From Pseudomonadota bacterium (GTDB taxonomy: Bacteria; Myxococcota_A; Polyangia; Polyangiales; Polyangiaceae): a stretch of DNA of 64,000 nt. The notes beneath the pieces were generated by a model, which made no database searches, was not told the DNA's origin, and saw nothing but the letters and a program-made list of their open reading frames with translations. The position numbers and the translations under genes are program-made. The stretch lies in NCBI GenBank assembly GCA_023432025.1, contig JAEYVE010000296.1:3076-67075 (forward strand), written 5' to 3'. Positions 1 to 9,777 of the stretch are shown here, one piece after another (the stretch's first letter is position 1; each line of letters starts with the position of its first letter).

Positions 1-1943
1 ACGATGGCGGGCCCTGCAAGGCGTGAGCCGAGCGGCAGAGCTTCGCGGTGGTAAACGGGCACGTCCTCGAGGAAACGATCGTCTTGCCAGAGCCGCGTGC
101 GGCGTACGGGCTCTGGATGGCTCACCTGTGCCGCTTCCTGGGGCGCGTAACCCGGCGCGCGGGAGCGAGAAAGGACCTCCACGCGAGCCTCGACCACCTC
201 GACAGCGGCCTCGCGGCGCGAGTAGCCGAAGCGTGACTCGTAGGCGGCGTGGAACGCCTTCGCGAGCTCGGTCGCTGGGCGAAGCTCGAGGGTGAGCACG
301 GCTTCGGTGCCCCGGTAGCGCAAATCGACCCGGCGTACCTCGGTGAGTGAGCCCGGAGGCTCGCCGTCAGCGACGAGGCTCTTGCGACCCTCTTTCGCGA
401 GTCGGTCGAAGGCGGGGGCGAGCTCGTCCAAGGTGGCCTGGTCGAGCGCCTTTCGACCCGCGTCGACGGCGCCGTGCCAGGCGACGTCGGCGAGGCCCAT
501 GCCATACGCGGAGAGCACGCCTGCCAGCGGATGGATCAGGACGGTGCGAATACCGAGCGCGCGTGAAAGTGCGCAGGCATGCTGACCGCCCGCGCCGCCG
601 AAGACGAACAACGCGTAGTCGCGGACGTCGTAGCCGCGGGCGACGGAAACTTGGCGGATGGCCTCCGCCATGTTGTGCGTCACGATCTCGAAGAAGCCTT
701 GCGCGACTTCTTCCGCGGTGCGCTGCCGCGGCGCGCCGGTCTCGTCTCGTGCAGGCTGGGCTGCGTCGATCGCCGCGGCGAGCCGGGCGAGGCTCGCGCG
801 CGCGCGAGCCTCGTCGAGCGAAAACGGAAAGCGATCGGGCAGGAGTCGTCCGAGCACGAGGTTCACGTCGGTCATCGCGAGCTCGCGAGCGTCGGGGTGG
901 CCGTAGCAGAGGGGCCCTGGCACGGCGCCCGTGCTTTCCGGACCTACGGTCATGCGGTAGCCGTCGAAGCGACACACCGAGCCGCCACCGGCGGCCACCG
1001 TGTGAATGCTCATCATCGGGGCACGGATACGCACGCCGGCGACCTCGGCCTCGTAGGTGCGGTCGAGCTCACCATCGTAGCGCGATACGTCCGTCGACGT
1101 GCCGCCCATGTCGAAGCCGATGGTGCGTCCGTAGCCGGCGCGCTCGGCGATGCGCGCGTACCCCACCACGCCACCTGCGGGTCCGCTCAAGATGGCGTGG
1201 GGCCCCCGAAAGCGAGCGGCGTCCGTGAGGCCGCCGCTCGACTGCATGACGCGGAGGCGACTTCCAGGGAGCTCGGCGGCCAGCGTCTTCAAGTAGCTGC
1301 CCAAGAGAGGTGTGAGGTAGGCGTCGACGGTTGCCGTGTCACCTCGCCCGAGCATGCCGAGCTCGTGGGCCACTTCGTGGGAGAGCGCCACGTGGGAGAA
1401 ACCGAGCGCCCGGGCCTCCGCGCCGATGGCGAGCTCCAGCTCGGGGTTTTTGTACGCGTGAAGAACGAGCACCGCGAGTGAGTCGAACCCCGCCACCCGA
1501 AGCTCGCGCAACTGCGCTCTCAGCTCCGTGGCGTCGGGGCGTGCCAGCACGGCGCCGTCGGGACTCAAGCGAGCGTCGACTTCCGCGACGGTTTCGTAGA
1601 GGACCCCTGGCTTTCGAATGTCGAGCTGAAAAAGGTGGGGACGCGCCTGCGTGCCGATCTCCAGGAGGTCTCGGAAGCCTCGGGTCACCAAGAGCGCGAC
1701 GCGGGTGCCCTTGCGCTCGAGGAGCGCGTTGGTTGCCACTGTGGTGCCCATGCGCACGTCCGAGGGGGGGAGGGGAGCGTCGTCGGGGAGCCCCAGTAAG
1801 CGACGCATGCCGACCAGCGGTGCGCGGTCCGAGGACAACACCTTGGCCACCGAGAGCTCGCCGGTGAGCGGGTTTTTTCCGATGCAGTCGGTGAAGGTCC
1901 CCCCTCGGTCGATCCAGAACTCCCAGCGCATGGTCGCTTCCAT
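1..1943 (-). CDS. Hydantoinase / 5-oxoprolinase family protein, N-terminal part (partial)
   Basis: The protein starts near the right end of this interval and is cut by the window start after about 647 residues. It opens with WEFWIDRGGTFTDCIG, the conserved N-terminal phosphate-binding motif of HyuA/OPLAH proteins, and continues with VATNALLERKGTR and GFRDLLEIG, also family signatures. The last visible residues (VYHREALP...RLAGPAI) belong to the C-terminal part of the HyuA unit, so a fused HyuA-HyuB (5-oxoprolinase, about 1200 residues) or a separate hyuB could follow outside the window. Known family role is ATP-dependent opening of 5-oxoproline or hydantoin rings; the substrate here is not determined. 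ATG at 1943 was chosen; ATG at 1931, preceded by GGAAG, is an equal alternative. It is divergent from the antiporter gene, with about 96 bp between. Confidence 0.85.
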   Translation of the reverse strand, partial: MEATMRWEFWIDRGGTFTDCIGKNPLTGELSVAKVLSSDRAPLVGMRRLLGLPDDAPLPPSDVRMGTTVATNALLERKGTRVALLVTRGFRDLLEIGTQARPHLFQLDIRKPGVLYETVAEVDARLSPDGAVLARPDATELRAQLRELRVAGFDSLAVLVLHAYKNPELELAIGAEARALGFSHVALSHEVAHELGMLGRGDTATVDAYLTPLLGSYLKTLAAELPGSRLRVMQSSGGLTDAARFRGPHAILSGPAGGVVGYARIAERAGYGRTIGFDMGGTSTDVSRYDGELDRTYEAEVAGVRIRAPMMSIHTVAAGGGSVCRFDGYRMTVGPESTGAVPGPLCYGHPDARELAMTDVNLVLGRLLPDRFPFSLDEARARASLARLAAAIDAAQPARDETGAPRQRTAEEVAQGFFEIVTHNMAEAIRQVSVARGYDVRDYALFVFGGAGGQHACALSRALGIRTVLIHPLAGVLSAYGMGLADVAWHGAVDAGRKALDQATLDELAPAFDRLAKEGRKSLVADGEPPGSLTEVRRVDLRYRGTEAVLTLELRPATELAKAFHAAYESRFGYSRREAAVEVVEARVEVLSRSRAPGYAPQEAAQVSHPEPVRRTRLWQDDRFLEDVPVYHREALPLGSRLAGPAI

Positions 1944-2039
1944 AGCGCGCCCGGTCGCCGGGGGGGAGCTTCAGTTGCGGGGTTGGAGGCGTGCGGACGA
2001 AGGTGCGTAGGGCAGTGTCCTTGTGATAGCAGTGGGAAA

Positions 2040-4094
2040 ATGCATGGCGTCGGCTTCGTCGAGGATCTCGCCCACGTGCTGGGCGTGGCGGCGGTCATCG
2101 GCGTCTTGTTTCGGCTGCTCCACCAGCCAAGCGTGCTCGGCTACCTCATCGCCGGCTTGTTCGTCGGGCCGTACCTGCCGACGCCCGTCTTCGCGAACCC
2201 CGAGCGCGTGCACGCCCTGAGCGAGTTCGGCGTCATCCTGGTGATGTTCGCGGTGGGGCTCGAGTTTCGTCTGTCGAGGTTCATGAAGGTGCTGCCGGTT
2301 TCCGGCGTGACCGGGGCGATTCAGATCGGCGCCTTGCTTTGGATTGGCTTCGCCGTCGGCAAGGAGCTCGGGTGGTCGGACGTCGAGGCGCTGTTCTTGG
2401 GCGCGTGCGTCTGCATTTCGAGCACGATGGTCGTGAGCAAGATCCTGGATCAGGAGCCGATTCCGCAGGACGCGCGTCGCTTCGTGTTCGGTGTCTTGGT
2501 GGTTCAAGACGTGGCGGCCATTGCGCTCATCGCCGTGATGACGGCCGTGACGCGCGGGGCCGGCGCTTCCTTTCTGAGCGTGCTGACGACGCTGGGCAAG
2601 CTTCTTCTGGTGCTCTCGACGCTCATCGCGGTGGGCATGTTCTTCGTGCCGCGTCTCGTGCGTCTTTTGGTACGCCTGAAGAGCCCGGAGACGCTCGTGG
2701 TGGGCGCGACGGGTCTCTGCTTTTGTGCGGCGCTGCTGGTTCACGAGCTCGGCTATTCCGTCGCCCTCGGCGCGTTCATCGCCGGAGTTTTGGTGGCGGA
2801 GTCCGGCATGGGGCAAAAGGTCGAGCATTCGATCGGCGCTCTGCGGGACACGTTCGCGGCCGTGTTTTTCGTGTCGGTGGGCATGAGCGTGGATCCGCGC
2901 GTTGCGCTCGCGAACCTGCCTACGGCCGGCATCATTCTGGTCATCGTCGTCGTGGGGCAATTGGTCAGCGTGAGCGTGGCGGGCATCCTGACGGGCAGCG
3001 GCGTGCGTCGTTCCGTCACCGCGGGCCTCACCCTCGGACAAATTGGCGAGTTCGCCTTCATCTTGGCGGCTATTGGCGCCAGCGCGCGCGTCGTGCGGCC
3101 GGAGCTGTCCCCCATTCTGGTCACCGTGGCCGTCTTCTCCACGTTTACGACTTCGCTCCTGCTCAAGCAGCGGGACCGCGTCGTGCGCGCGGTGGACAGC
3201 CTCTTGCCGGCGCGGGTAACTCATTTGCTCGCTCTGTACGAGGTGTGGTTCGAGGAGCTTCGTTCACGTTCTTCCAAAGACGACTCGCCGATGCGTCGTG
3301 CGGTCCGCGCCATTTTGTTGGACTTGGTTGGCATCGTCGTCATTGCGCTGGTGTGGAAGACGTGGGCTCCGGAAATTCGCCAGACCGTGACCGAGCTGTT
3401 GGGGCTACCCCCGAAGCGCGCCCGCGTGGTCGGCGCGACCGCGGTGCTTCTGGCCATCGTGCCCTTTTTGGTGGCCATGACGCTCAGCGCGCGCAAACTC
3501 ACGCTCTTGGCGGCGCACAGAGCGCTGGGGACCGAGGCGCCGCTCCATGCGCGGGCCCTCTTGCGCGCGTCGGTCGCGCTCCTCGTCGTTCTGTGCATCG
3601 GCGCGCCGGCGGGGGCCGTGCTGCGACCGCTCTTGGGGTTGCCGCGTGTTTGGCCCGTGCTCATGGTGGCGTTTTGCATCGCCGGCGCGGTCGCTTGGTA
3701 CGAGGCGGGCAAGCTGGATGGCGACATCCAGTCCGGCGGAGAAATCCTCGTCCGCGCCATCGCCAAGCAGGGCCTGCCCGATCATCAGCCCAAAGAGCGC
3801 AGCTCTCTCCTGCCTGGCCTCGCTCGCATGAGCGAGGTGACGTTGACCACGGGTGCAGCTGCGCTCGGGAAGACCTTGGCGGAGCTCCGTCTACGCACGG
3901 TGACCGGGGCCAACGTCATCGCCTTGCGTCGCGCGGACCAAACCGTCGTCATGCCGGTGGGCACGGAGGTGCTCGAGGCGGGCGATACTTTGTATCTCGC
4001 CGGTACGCGGGCCGACCAACGCACGGCCGAGGGCTATCTCGTGGACGGAAGCGTCCCGGAGGCGCGCTCGGAAACCGACCAAGAACTGGGCTGA
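2040..4094 (+). CDS. KefB-like CPA2 monovalent cation:proton antiporter with TrkA-C domain
   Basis: This is a 684-residue inner-membrane protein. The first ~390 residues form a Na+/H+ exchanger domain (start HGVGFVEDLAHVLG; core segments such as GYLIAGLFVGP and SVALGAFIAGVLVAE). A second hydrophobic block follows at about 420-570, and residues ~595-675 resemble a TrkA-C (RCK-C) ligand-binding domain (ANVIALRRADQTV, LEAGDTLYLAGT). There is no Rossmann TrkA-N domain of the kind found in KefB/KefC, so it is closer to the YjbQ/CvrA-like layout. Expected role is K+ or Na+ efflux against protons, gated by the cytoplasmic domain. ATG 2040 was chosen because homology begins there; the in-frame GTG further upstream adds sequence that does not look coding. 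The transported ion cannot be told from sequence. Confidence 0.88.
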   Translation: MHGVGFVEDLAHVLGVAAVIGVLFRLLHQPSVLGYLIAGLFVGPYLPTPVFANPERVHALSEFGVILVMFAVGLEFRLSRFMKVLPVSGVTGAIQIGALLWIGFAVGKELGWSDVEALFLGACVCISSTMVVSKILDQEPIPQDARRFVFGVLVVQDVAAIALIAVMTAVTRGAGASFLSVLTTLGKLLLVLSTLIAVGMFFVPRLVRLLVRLKSPETLVVGATGLCFCAALLVHELGYSVALGAFIAGVLVAESGMGQKVEHSIGALRDTFAAVFFVSVGMSVDPRVALANLPTAGIILVIVVVGQLVSVSVAGILTGSGVRRSVTAGLTLGQIGEFAFILAAIGASARVVRPELSPILVTVAVFSTFTTSLLLKQRDRVVRAVDSLLPARVTHLLALYEVWFEELRSRSSKDDSPMRRAVRAILLDLVGIVVIALVWKTWAPEIRQTVTELLGLPPKRARVVGATAVLLAIVPFLVAMTLSARKLTLLAAHRALGTEAPLHARALLRASVALLVVLCIGAPAGAVLRPLLGLPRVWPVLMVAFCIAGAVAWYEAGKLDGDIQSGGEILVRAIAKQGLPDHQPKERSSLLPGLARMSEVTLTTGAAALGKTLAELRLRTVTGANVIALRRADQTVVMPVGTEVLEAGDTLYLAGTRADQRTAEGYLVDGSVPEARSETDQELG

Positions 4095-4155
4095 GCGTGG
4101 GCGCTGCGCTTTTGCGGCGCGACGCCTTTCACGAGACGTGTGTCTTGGACGCGGC

Positions 4156-4169
4156 GTGCGGCGCCGCAC
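4156..4169. repeat. Perfect 14 bp palindrome
   Basis: GTGCGGCGCCGCAC lies in the 179 bp between the convergent antiporter and ettA genes, followed at once by a near copy (GTGCGGCGCCGTG, 4174-4186). Together they could fold as a transcription-stop or processing structure for the plus-strand gene. There is no T-run, so a canonical intrinsic terminator is not supported. Confidence 0.5.
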
Positions 4170-4180
4170 TTTCGTGCGGC

Positions 4181-4225
4181 GCCGTGCTCTGCCGTGGCGC
4201 GAGCGCCGTGCTCTGCCGTGGCGCG
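4181..4225. repeat. Two 21 bp direct repeats
   Basis: GCCGTGCTCTGCCGTGGCGC plus one G occurs at 4181-4201 and again at 4205-4225, separated by 3 bp. About 13 bp further on (4238-4250) is a copy of the TGCGGGAGCACCG element that recurs at 9605, 12542, 12579 and, inverted, at 34637 and 34682. No gene is seen in this gap. Confidence 0.75.
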
Positions 4226-4273
4226 GCTTTGTCGTAGTGCGGGAGCACCGGGCTGGGCCGGGCTCTGCCGCCC

Positions 4274-5950
<1,677 letters not shown>

Positions 5951-6110
5951 GCGCGGAAGCTAGGGCGCCGATCGGCCCACCGCCAGGGTGCGCGCCGGTG
6001 GGTCGATTCTCCGCGGCCGATGCTGGCGGACGGGGCCGTGATTCGGTGGCCACGGCCTGCGGCAACGTGTCGCATTCTGGAGCACGCCGAGCCGAGGTAG
6101 AGGGGCCGCC

Positions 6111-6416
6111 ATGCTCATCCGCATCAGCTCTGCACTGTTTCTCGCCCTGGCCGTCATCGGAACGGCTTGTGGCTCCGACGAGGACGACGACAATCACGGC
6201 GGTCACGGGGCCACGGACCCCGACTGCGCCGCCATTGGCGAAGTGTGTACGCACGACGTGCACACGGAGCTCGCTGCCGAGTGCCATGAAATTTACCACG
6301 ACAACGCCGCCGCCGAGTGCAGCGCGCGCAAGGCAGAGTGCGTGAGCCACTGCGTGGAAGCCGCGGGCCTCGGCGGAGCCGGTGGTGCCGGCGGCGCCGG
6401 TGGCGAGCACGGCTGA
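6111..6416 (+). CDS. Small Cys/His-rich putative lipoprotein
   Basis: This 101-residue protein has a hydrophobic signal (LFLALAVIG) ending in TAC at residues 18-20, a plausible lipobox with the Cys as lipidated residue. The mature part is acidic (DEDDDNHGGHG), contains several Cys (CAAIGEVC, AECHEIY, AECSARKAEC, SHC) that could form disulfides or bind metal with the His residues, and ends in a GGAGGAGGAGG tail. No family is recognised. GAGGTAGAGG lies just upstream of the ATG. It stands alone, ends next to a strong terminator, and is divergent from ettA. Confidence 0.7.
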   Translation: MLIRISSALFLALAVIGTACGSDEDDDNHGGHGATDPDCAAIGEVCTHDVHTELAAECHEIYHDNAAAECSARKAECVSHCVEAAGLGGAGGAGGAGGEHG

Positions 6417-6421
6417 CGCAG

Positions 6422-6474
6422 AAGGCCCTCGGGGCGGCGACTCCAAGGAGTGTGCCGCAGCCGAGGGCCTTTTC
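6422..6474 (+). terminator. Intrinsic terminator between convergent genes
   Basis: AAGGCCCTCGG (6422-6432) pairs with CCGAGGGCCTT (6461-6471) and is followed by TTTCC. It sits 6 bp after the stop of the small lipoprotein gene and also upstream of the convergent stop at 6510, so it may serve both strands. Confidence 0.8.
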
Positions 6475-6509
6475 CTGTCGGAAGCCGCGCTGGGGAGCGC
6501 GGGTCTCGA

Positions 6510-7481
6510 TCAGCGCGTGCGACGTCGGCGTGTCATGCCGAACGCCAGCGGGGTGAGCCAGAGCAAGGACGTCATCCAGCTGCCGCTCGAGGCGCCGAGC
6601 GCGGGGGCCACGGAGCAACCTCCCGAGTCACTTTCCCCGCTCGAGCTGCTTGCATTGGCGTCGTTCGTGGGGCCCTTGCTGGTGGGAGGCTGAGACGCCC
6701 CGCCGGGCGCCCCTTCGGAGACTTCGGCGTCGCCTCTGGAACCCGAGCCAGAAATGAACTCGCCCAGTTCGTTGGGCAAGCAGTGCCCGACCGTTTCAAC
6801 GGGGGCGGGGGTGCAATCGGGCGGCAGGGTGCCGTCATCGACCGGCCGTTCGGGGACATCCGAGCTGGAGCCGCTCCCGGAATCCGGCAGGGTGGGTTCC
6901 AGCGGAGCGGGCCCTGCACAGTCTCCCCCTCCGCTGCTGGAGAAGAAGCAGCTCCAGTCGCTCGGACACTCCGAGCTCTCCTCGCAAGTGATGGTGCGGG
7001 GTTGGCACGCGCGCACCGTGGTCGGTTCACAGTCGAAACAGCCGACGTCGTAGGTTTGCTCGACGCACTCGAACTCGCGCGGGCAATCGTCGTCGTTGGT
7101 GCAGGAAGCCGTGGTGAAGCCGCAGTACTTGGGTGCGTCGGGGTCAGGCTCACTGCAGCCTTCGCCGTCGGGTCCGGACCAACACACGCCCGAGTTGGAG
7201 CTTTCGCACGTCAGGTACTCCCCACATTGCTCGTCGTTCGTGCACGGGACGGGCGCCTTTTCGCAGTAGCCAACTTCGTCCAGGACGGCGTCTTGGGGCG
7301 TGCACTCGCTGTCCGGACCGGCGTCACAACCAGGGCTGCTGGCGCCCTTCACGCAGTGGTACCCGGTTTCGCACTCTTCGTTCTTGCTACAGCTGCTTTG
7401 CGCTGCGGCGGACGAGGCCCAACCAGTGAAAGCAAGGGCGCAGGCGAGGGCGACAGAAGACAGGATGGTGCGTGAGTGCAT
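6510..7481 (-). CDS. Cys-rich exported protein with MYXO-CTERM-like tail
   Basis: The 323-residue product has a signal peptide (residues 1-28, cleavage near ASSAAAQS), then a series of short Cys-containing units of the form C-x2-D/N-x-x-C (KNEECETGYHC, TNDEQCGEYLTC, TNDDDCPREFEC, EESSECPSDWSC). A Ser/Pro-rich stretch follows, and the C-terminus is SGGCSVAP, a hydrophobic segment (WMTSLLWLTPLAFGM) and RRRRTR. That Cys + membrane segment + Arg cluster matches the MYXO-CTERM sorting signal of myxobacteria, which predicts a surface-anchored or secreted protein. The start at 7481 follows GGAGGCCCC; the frame stays open far upstream, but that part is antisense to the next gene and lacks a ribosome site. 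Function unknown. Confidence 0.82.
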   Translation of the reverse strand: MHSRTILSSVALACALAFTGWASSAAAQSSCSKNEECETGYHCVKGASSPGCDAGPDSECTPQDAVLDEVGYCEKAPVPCTNDEQCGEYLTCESSNSGVCWSGPDGEGCSEPDPDAPKYCGFTTASCTNDDDCPREFECVEQTYDVGCFDCEPTTVRACQPRTITCEESSECPSDWSCFFSSSGGGDCAGPAPLEPTLPDSGSGSSSDVPERPVDDGTLPPDCTPAPVETVGHCLPNELGEFISGSGSRGDAEVSEGAPGGASQPPTSKGPTNDANASSSSGESDSGGCSVAPALGASSGSWMTSLLWLTPLAFGMTRRRRTR

Positions 7482-7646
7482 GGGGCCTCCAGACGAGTTT
7501 CCCCATTGTAAGCAAGAGCGGGGCCAGACGAGCGAGCAACGAGGAAAGTCGTGAAAATTGCCGTTGGATGCCTGAGCCGCTTTCGGGAGCCTGCCCCACG
7601 ACGGACGGGATGGTCTGAGGAGGGCCCGACACCCGGATCCGGACTT

Positions 7647-7664
7647 TGTGCCAAGACTGGCACA
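7647..7664. promoter_or_regulatory. Operator-like inverted repeat
   Basis: TGTGCCA-AGAC-TGGCACA is a perfect 7+4+7 inverted repeat in the 268 bp between the start of the MYXO-CTERM-like gene (7481) and the stop of the upstream lipoprotein gene (7750). Position about 170 bp before the start fits a regulator-binding site. No regulator can be assigned, and no clear -10/-35 or -24/-12 promoter was identified. Confidence 0.35.
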
Positions 7665-7749
7665 CCCTGGGGGCTGACCCACGGGGTGGGGGGGTGAGTG
7701 GACGACGCCGTTCGAGGCCGCCACGTGGTCCGATGGCCAGCGCTCCGCG

Positions 7750-9777
7750 CTACGGTGAGTGTCCGTCGACGCGAAGCTGAAAGAGAAAGTAGGGGGGCAG
7801 GCAGACGCCCTCTTGCGGACGCTGCGCGTCGGCCAAAGCGCAGATGTAGTCGTCGCGACACGGCGCGCTGCGTGAGCACGCGCGCAGCCCCGCGAGCCGT
7901 ACGTGCTCCCCGAGGCACGCCGGGAAGGGCTCGCCCCGCGCCAGGCACGCGTTGAACGGGGCGAGCACGGCGAGGGGACCGCAGCGCGCGTCGGGGTGAC
8001 CGTCGCCGCATTCGCCCGTGCACATGCCGCCGGGGAAGCCCACTTCGTTCGAGTTGCAGACGAGTCCCGCGCCGCACGCGGTGCGAGTGAGGCGCGCTCG
8101 GTCGAGACGCGGATCGAGCGTGGATTCGACGGAGCCCACCTCACACGGATCGCCCACCGACGGCTCCGCGGGGAGACAAGTGCCGACCCAAGCTCGCTCT
8201 GCGCGCGGCGCGTCGTACGGCGCGCAACGCAACCCCTCGTCGCAGCCCCAGTCCGAAAAGCTCGTGTCGCCGAGGCCGCAGCGCGCGCCATAACCTGCGT
8301 AGCTCGAACGCTCTGCGGGTGGGCGAAAGACGTCCGCGGGCCGTCCCTGCGCGAGCGCGTGCGTGAACGCCGCGCGGCGCGTGAGCTCCTCTTCGACGTG
8401 CGGGGAGAACGCGCCCACGAGCGCGTTGCCGAGCGCGGTGGACTCGGCATCTTGGCCGAGCCAGTGAAAGCCGGCGACCGAACGGCTTTGGTGACAGCCC
8501 TGGCAGCTGAGATCATCGAGGCGCCGGAGGAGCCCAGGGACGGAGCGGACGACGCGGCGCTCGCCTTCCGCGAGCGACAGACTTTCGAGAGCGGCGAGCT
8601 CGGTGGCGAGCGCGCTTTGGAAGGGACGGTTTTCGAGGCGCGCCGAGCCGTGGGGGGACACGCTGCGCGCGCGTGTCGCGGAGAACCGCTCGGGGAGGCG
8701 AGCGGTGCCTTCGTCGATGGCGTCGAGGTTTTCGCCGATCCAGCGGACCAGCTCGCCACGTAGCGCGGGGCTCTTTCGCAGCCGGGTGACGTCCGGCGTG
8801 TTTTCGAGCGGGCGAGGAACGAAGGTGGTTTGCGCCGCGTCCCACGCGAACGCGAGCAGCACGTACTCCGCGTGCCCCGCCAGATCCGGGCGCACGGTGG
8901 AAGGCCAACGTACGGTCTGCGTGTTGACGGCGAGCTGGTGCAGGCGCTCTGCGTCGAGCCTGCTCGTTGCGAGCGGGCCGCGGAGCAGCGCCTCCGCCTG
9001 GCGCTCTGGTGAGTCCTCCTCCAGTTGCCACGCGCGCGCCGCCGCTCCGCAGGTTTCTTCGAGGGAAGCCCCCGCCGAGCGTGGTGGCCCGAGGTACTCG
9101 AGCACCAGCGTCATCGGCAGCCGCGAGTGTACGACGCTGCCTCGCGTGGTGGCTTCGTACGCCAGCCGGTAGACGAGCCGTACTTCGCCGCAGGAGTCCG
9201 CGTGAAAGGGCGCGCGGTCCAAGCGACTCACCACGCCCACGAGCTCGACGTGAGCGTTCGGTGAGTGAAGCCAACGCGCGTCGAACAAACGGTGGCTGAA
9301 GCGCGCCACGCTGACGCCCGCGGCGGGATCCGCGCGCTGGATGGCCGCGAGCTCCCGGACGAGGGGCTCCGTGACCGCGCTCCACGCCGCGGGGAGCGCC
9401 GTCACGTGACTTCGCGGGGCGCCATCATGGGCAGGGGAAGCCGGGGCGTTTCGTGCGGCCAGCGCAGCGAGGCGCTCGGCGAAGCCGAGCCCGCGGCGCT
9501 CGAGCTCCGCGAGCACCTTCGGATCGCTGACGGCGACGCGCGGCTGGCGCTCGGTGGGGACGATGTTGCGCTCGTTCGGCGCGCTTGGGCGGACTGCGCC
9601 GGAATGCGGGAGCACCGGACCCTGGGGCGCTTCGCCGCCCCCGAAAACCTGGTTCGAGGCGTGAGACGTCGCGCGCGCCGCGCCGATTTCGACGCGTGGC
9701 TCGCTCGCGCTGCAGCCGGCAAGGAGCGCGACGGCGAGCCACGTGAGCGCGCACCACGCCGCGCTCTTTGGCGTCAC
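7750..9777 (-). CDS. Large lipoprotein with one CxxCH motif and Cys-rich C-terminus
   Basis: The 675-residue product begins with a lipoprotein signal (LAVALLAGC, Cys at about 22). The middle has no recognised fold. A single CQGCH motif, the covalent c-type haem-binding pattern, lies near residue 425, and the last ~170 residues carry many Cys (ARCGLGDTSFSDWGC, TACGAGLVC, GMCTGECGDG, APCRDDYIC) as in myxobacterial disulfide-rich exported proteins. Start is GTG at 9777, overlapping the clpA stop as GTGA, so it is probably translated by coupling to clpA. No good Shine-Dalgarno site is seen. The region 9597-9617 encodes one copy of the dispersed TGCGGGAGCACCG element within the Pro/Ser-rich N-terminal part. 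Function unknown; an extracytoplasmic electron-transfer or dioxygenase-associated role is only a guess. Confidence 0.75.
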   Translation of the reverse strand: MTPKSAAWCALTWLAVALLAGCSASEPRVEIGAARATSHASNQVFGGGEAPQGPVLPHSGAVRPSAPNERNIVPTERQPRVAVSDPKVLAELERRGLGFAERLAALAARNAPASPAHDGAPRSHVTALPAAWSAVTEPLVRELAAIQRADPAAGVSVARFSHRLFDARWLHSPNAHVELVGVVSRLDRAPFHADSCGEVRLVYRLAYEATTRGSVVHSRLPMTLVLEYLGPPRSAGASLEETCGAAARAWQLEEDSPERQAEALLRGPLATSRLDAERLHQLAVNTQTVRWPSTVRPDLAGHAEYVLLAFAWDAAQTTFVPRPLENTPDVTRLRKSPALRGELVRWIGENLDAIDEGTARLPERFSATRARSVSPHGSARLENRPFQSALATELAALESLSLAEGERRVVRSVPGLLRRLDDLSCQGCHQSRSVAGFHWLGQDAESTALGNALVGAFSPHVEEELTRRAAFTHALAQGRPADVFRPPAERSSYAGYGARCGLGDTSFSDWGCDEGLRCAPYDAPRAERAWVGTCLPAEPSVGDPCEVGSVESTLDPRLDRARLTRTACGAGLVCNSNEVGFPGGMCTGECGDGHPDARCGPLAVLAPFNACLARGEPFPACLGEHVRLAGLRACSRSAPCRDDYICALADAQRPQEGVCLPPYFLFQLRVDGHSP

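Noticed and set aside
1971..3224. 417-residue minus-strand frame opposite the antiporter
   Set aside because: His/Arg/Asp-rich shadow of the true plus-strand gene, which has strong membrane-protein motifs.
7647..7690. Sigma-54 promoter at TGGCAC near 7658
   Set aside because: The GC pair is not at the required 10 bp spacing on either strand; only the inverted repeat is supported.
7482..8759. Upstream continuation of the MYXO-CTERM-like frame on the minus strand (would make a 749-residue protein)
   Set aside because: It overlaps the lipoprotein gene 7750-9777 in another frame, is Arg/Ser/Ala-rich like an out-of-frame shadow, and the signal peptide and ribosome site are at 7481.
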